A stretch of DNA of 64,000 nt from Geothrix sp. (GTDB lineage Bacteria > Acidobacteriota > Holophagae > Holophagales > Holophagaceae). The stretch covers positions 1,352,857 through 1,416,856 of the forward strand of contig NZ_CP126625.1 of the NCBI RefSeq assembly GCF_030219325.1, written 5' to 3'. The position numbers were made by a program, and so were the translations under genes. Positions 61,504-64,000 of the stretch are shown in pieces. Numbering within the stretch: the first letter of the stretch is position 1; the number at the start of each line of letters is the position of its first letter. The notes below the pieces were generated by a model. The model was not told the DNA's origin and did no database searches. It was given only the letters and a program-made list of their open reading frames with translations.

Positions 61504-62847
61504 ATGGTGTTCTTCAACCACGCCACCCGGCAGATGACGGCGAAAATCGTCTACTACGGCCCGGGCCTGTGCGGGAAGACCACCAACCTGAACACCATCT
61601 ATGGCAAGACGAGCCAGAAGGCCCGCGGCGAGATGGTGAGCCTGAACACCGAGACCGACCGCACGCTCTTCTTCGACCTGCTGCCCATGGACGTGGGCAT
61701 GGTGGGCGGCTTCAAGACCAAGCTCCAGCTCTACACGGTGCCCGGCCAGGTGTTCTACAACAGCACCCGCAAGCTGGTGCTGAAGGGCGTGGACGGCATC
61801 GTCTTCGTGGTGGACAGCCAGACGCCCATGCTGGATGCCTGCAAAGAGAGCTACCAGAACCTCGAGGAGAACCTCCGCGAACTCGGCCTGATCCTGGGGG
61901 ACATCCCCACCGTCTTCCAGTGGAACAAGCGCGACCTCCGGAACGTGGTCCCCGTGGACGAGCTTGAGGCGGTCTTCAATCCCAAGGGCGTGCCCAGCTT
62001 CCAGTCCGTGGCCTCCGATGGCTCAGGCGTTTTCGAGACGCTGCGCGGCATCACCAAGCTCTCCCTCTCCCACATCAAGGCCCATGTCCTGGGCGAGTCC
62101 CAGGTGGCGGCCCCGGCGCCCCCGGCCGACGTGCGGCCGGCCCGTCCGGAGATCGAGGCCCTCACCCTGTCGGACCTTCCCTCCGTCACCGACCTGCTGG
62201 ATCTGGAGGGCTCGGCCCCCGCCGGACCCTCGGCCGGTTCCACGCCCCTGCCGGACGAGGACGACGACAGCGGGTTCTTCATCGAGGCGCCGGTGCTCCC
62301 GGAGCATCCCGGGATGGCCGCAGACGACATCGCCTTCCTGATGGACGAGGGGGAATCCCTGCCTCCGGCGGCCCTGCCCGAGGTTGAAGAGCTTCCCGTT
62401 CCAGCCTTCGAGCCTGAGCCTGTGCAGGCGTCTGAACTGGTCCCACCTCCAGCCGAGGTCGCCCCGGAGGTGGCGGAGGAGCCGGAACCGGCAATTCCCG
62501 TTGAAGTCCATACAACTCCGCGTCCCGCCAAGGTCGGCGTGAAGATGGACCCGCTGGCCGCCCTGGCCTCCCTGAATGTGGAGACCAAGCGCCTCCCCGC
62601 CAAGCCCAAGGCCGTGGACCACAAGGATGCGATCAACTCCCTCATGGGCGAGCTGACTCTGGTGGGACGATCCGGTGCCCCTTCGGTCCTGCGCCTGGAG
62701 GTCCCCCCGGAAGTGGATGGGCATGAGATCGAGGTCGTGGTCCAGCTTCGGCACCAGGGTCAGGTTCTGGTGGAAGGCCAAGTCCGCCGTCCGGCGCCCG
62801 GGAAGGGCAGCACGGCCAAGCTCAGCGTCGAGATGAAGCGGAGCTGA
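61504..62847 (+). CDS. MglA-like GTPase with long C-terminal extension
   Basis: Residues 1-195 form the MglA-type small GTPase: P-loop YYGPGLCGKTTNLNTIY, switch region with TDRTLFFDLLP, VPGQVFYN and the guanine motif WNKRDL. MglA sets front-rear polarity of type IV pilus motility in Myxococcus and Thermus. Here a further 250 residues follow: a Pro/Glu/Asp-rich stretch (about 200-350) and a beta-rich end domain (VPPEVDGHEIEVVVQLRHQ). Plain MglA lacks the tail. The pilus-like operon at 32-38 kb may be related in function. Confidence 0.88.
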   Translation: MVFFNHATRQMTAKIVYYGPGLCGKTTNLNTIYGKTSQKARGEMVSLNTETDRTLFFDLLPMDVGMVGGFKTKLQLYTVPGQVFYNSTRKLVLKGVDGIVFVVDSQTPMLDACKESYQNLEENLRELGLILGDIPTVFQWNKRDLRNVVPVDELEAVFNPKGVPSFQSVASDGSGVFETLRGITKLSLSHIKAHVLGESQVAAPAPPADVRPARPEIEALTLSDLPSVTDLLDLEGSAPAGPSAGSTPLPDEDDDSGFFIEAPVLPEHPGMAADDIAFLMDEGESLPPAALPEVEELPVPAFEPEPVQASELVPPPAEVAPEVAEEPEPAIPVEVHTTPRPAKVGVKMDPLAALASLNVETKRLPAKPKAVDHKDAINSLMGELTLVGRSGAPSVLRLEVPPEVDGHEIEVVVQLRHQGQVLVEGQVRRPAPGKGSTAKLSVEMKRS

Positions 62848-62848
62848 G

Positions 62849-63430
62849 GTGCGCCTGCCCATCCTGATCTGGCTGGCGGTGTCCCCGTGCTTCGCGTCCA
62901 TGCCCGGCTGGTGGACCACCTTCACCAGGATGCCCTCCCTGGAGAGCCGCTTCCGGCAGGAGAGCGACAGCCTGGTGTTCGGCAAGCTGGCCCGTCAGGG
63001 GCGCCTGGCCCTGGCCCGGGGCGGGCGGCTGCGGGTCACCTACGAGGGCGGGCTCACCGTCACCTGTGATGGGCGCCATCTGGTGCAGTACGACCCGGAT
63101 ACGCGGACGGCCCAGCGGGTGGAGCTGGCCCGGGCGGTGCGCGATTTTCCCCTGCTGGGCATCCTCCTGGATCCGGCCCGCCTCGACCGGCTGTACAAGG
63201 CGGAGTCCCTCGGTGGCGAGGCCGTGAAGCTCTCGCCCAGGGAGCCGGGCCTGCCCGAACTGAACCTCACGGGGCGCAAGGGTCTCCTGCATTCCCTGGC
63301 CTGGACCGATCCCTCCGGGGCGCGCCAGACCCTGGAGCTGCTCGATCCGAAGTCGCCGGCCCCCTTGGCGCCGGACGCATTCAAGCTACAGGTTCCGGCG
63401 GGCACCCGCTGGTCTACTCCGAACGGCTGA
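62849..63430 (+). CDS. lolA: LolA-like outer-membrane lipoprotein carrier
   Basis: The 193-residue protein begins with GTG one base after the GTPase stop, with a signal peptide (LPILIWLAVSPCFASM). The rest fits the LolA half-barrel: SLESRFRQES, RQGRLALARGGRLRVTY, CDGRHLVQYDPDTRTAQRV and PLLGILLDPARLDRLY. It would ferry lipoproteins across the periplasm. Similarity is to the LolA family broadly; lolB and lolCDE are not in view. Confidence 0.78.
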   Translation: MRLPILIWLAVSPCFASMPGWWTTFTRMPSLESRFRQESDSLVFGKLARQGRLALARGGRLRVTYEGGLTVTCDGRHLVQYDPDTRTAQRVELARAVRDFPLLGILLDPARLDRLYKAESLGGEAVKLSPREPGLPELNLTGRKGLLHSLAWTDPSGARQTLELLDPKSPAPLAPDAFKLQVPAGTRWSTPNG

Positions 63431-64000
63431 AGGCGTCGAAGCGCTCGGGCTGCGGAAAGCGGATCCGGAGCCAGGCATCGAGGTCGGCGACCGTGTCGAA
63501 GATCCTGGCGGCCCCGGCCCTGGTCAGTTCTTCGCGGCTGCCGTAGCCCCAGCCCACGCCGATGGCCTCCAGGCCATGATCCAGGGCGGCCACCATGTCC
63601 AGGCCCCGGTCGCCGATGAAGACGCCCCCGGGCCAGATGGTGCCCCGCTCCGCCAGACCTCCCAGCACCTCGGTCTTGGGCTGCCAGCGGCCTTTCAAGG
63701 TGCTGCCGAAGATGTCGTCGAAGATCAGGTTCAGGTCGAACTGGTAGGCGATGCGCCGGGCGAAGAGGCTGGGCTTGGCGGATACGACGTAGATGCGGTG
63801 GCCCTGGCGCTTCAGGCGGTGCAGCAGGTGGAAGACGCCTGGGTAGAGCTCGTGCTCGAAGACCCCGTCCTGCCGGTAGCGCTCCCAGTAGAAGTCGAGG
63901 GCCGCCTCCAGCCGCTCGGGGTCCTCGAGGCCCCGGAGGGAAGCCAGGGACTCCCGCATGCCCAAGCCGATCCAGCCCCGGATGGTGGCCTCGTCCGGCA
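63414..64000 (-). CDS. HAD-superfamily hydrolase, phosphoglycolate-phosphatase-like (5' truncated)
   Basis: The visible part covers the cap end and motifs II to IV of a HAD phosphatase: YVVSAKPSLFARRIAYQF (Ser/Thr motif II), KPKTEVLGGL-like LysIII (WQPKTEV) and GVFIGDRGLDMVAALDHGLEAIGVGWGYGSREEL (motif IV acid pair). The frame is open to the right edge, so the start and the DxDGT motif lie outside. It overlaps the lolA 3' end by 17 bases on the opposite strand. Confidence 0.82.
   Translation of the reverse strand, partial: PDEATIRGWIGLGMRESLASLRGLEDPERLEAALDFYWERYRQDGVFEHELYPGVFHLLHRLKRQGHRIYVVSAKPSLFARRIAYQFDLNLIFDDIFGSTLKGRWQPKTEVLGGLAERGTIWPGGVFIGDRGLDMVAALDHGLEAIGVGWGYGSREELTRAGAARIFDTVADLDAWLRIRFPQPERFDAFSRSE

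Overview
The window is a 64-kb piece of a very GC-rich, densely packed Gram-negative chromosome. Lipid A (LpxK), lipoprotein carrier (LolA), Tat and secretin genes show a diderm envelope. Ferredoxin-dependent 2-oxoacid metabolism, branched-chain amino-acid transport, EtfAB with acyl-CoA oxidation, an AroD-AroE fusion and an MglA-type GTPase with a long tail together suggest an Acidobacteriota member, perhaps Holophagae (Geothrix/Holophaga-like). This placement is inferred from gene content only.

Layout. 1-5.4 kb: end of an aroDE fusion, then a tightly overlapping set: NtrC-like regulator with a ruined ATPase, MoxR ATPase, RodZ-like HTH membrane protein and a conserved unknown. 5.4-9.0 kb: small accessory genes on the minus strand (DUF5675, secreted proteins, lipoprotein, GNAT, DinB, DUF1801). 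9.0-9.8 kb: two tiny genes separated by integron attC-like sites. 10.3-16.4 kb: tRNA-Gly, a branched-chain amino-acid ABC system with fused LivM-LivG, and lpxK. 16.5-24 kb: cNMP-FHA protein, DUF1569 protein, etfBA, murG, tatAC and UDP-glucose dehydrogenase. 24-32 kb: TolQ-like protein, polysaccharide deacetylase, YaaA, DUF309, nadB, unknowns, YciO/Sua5, Nudix, rpsO and tRNA-Leu. 32.3-37.9 kb: a six-gene PilMNOP/secretin/pseudopilin operon. 38-45 kb: smc, an AT-rich gap with DnaA-box-like sites, a TPR protein, a hydroxyacid dehydrogenase and ruvA. 45-53 kb: a putative acylation-control and acyl-CoA module (AcuC-like deacetylase, CBS-ACT protein, GNAT/acyl-CoA-synthetase fusion, acyl-CoA synthetase, acyl-CoA dehydrogenase). 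53.1-55.9 kb: an AT-rich islet carrying one large protein with nine zinc-ribbon repeats and a nuclease-like domain, next to tRNA-Ala. 56-64 kb: 2-oxoacid:ferredoxin oxidoreductase, lexA, an isopropylmalate-type dehydrogenase, a peroxiredoxin, the MglA-like GTPase, lolA and a HAD phosphatase cut by the window end.

Two groups of genes appear to work together. The first is the acyl-CoA module at 45-53 kb. Its neighbouring deacetylase and acetyltransferase-like proteins could set the acetylation state of the synthetase, which carries the classic PKTxSGK lysine motif. The second is the pilus-like operon, which encodes the inner-membrane alignment complex, outer-membrane secretin and one pseudopilin, but no motor ATPase or platform protein within the window. 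The best candidate for something little described is the zinc-ribbon-array nuclease at 53.15-55.27 kb. The attC-like cassette remnant and the origin-like gap after smc are the next most interesting non-coding signals.
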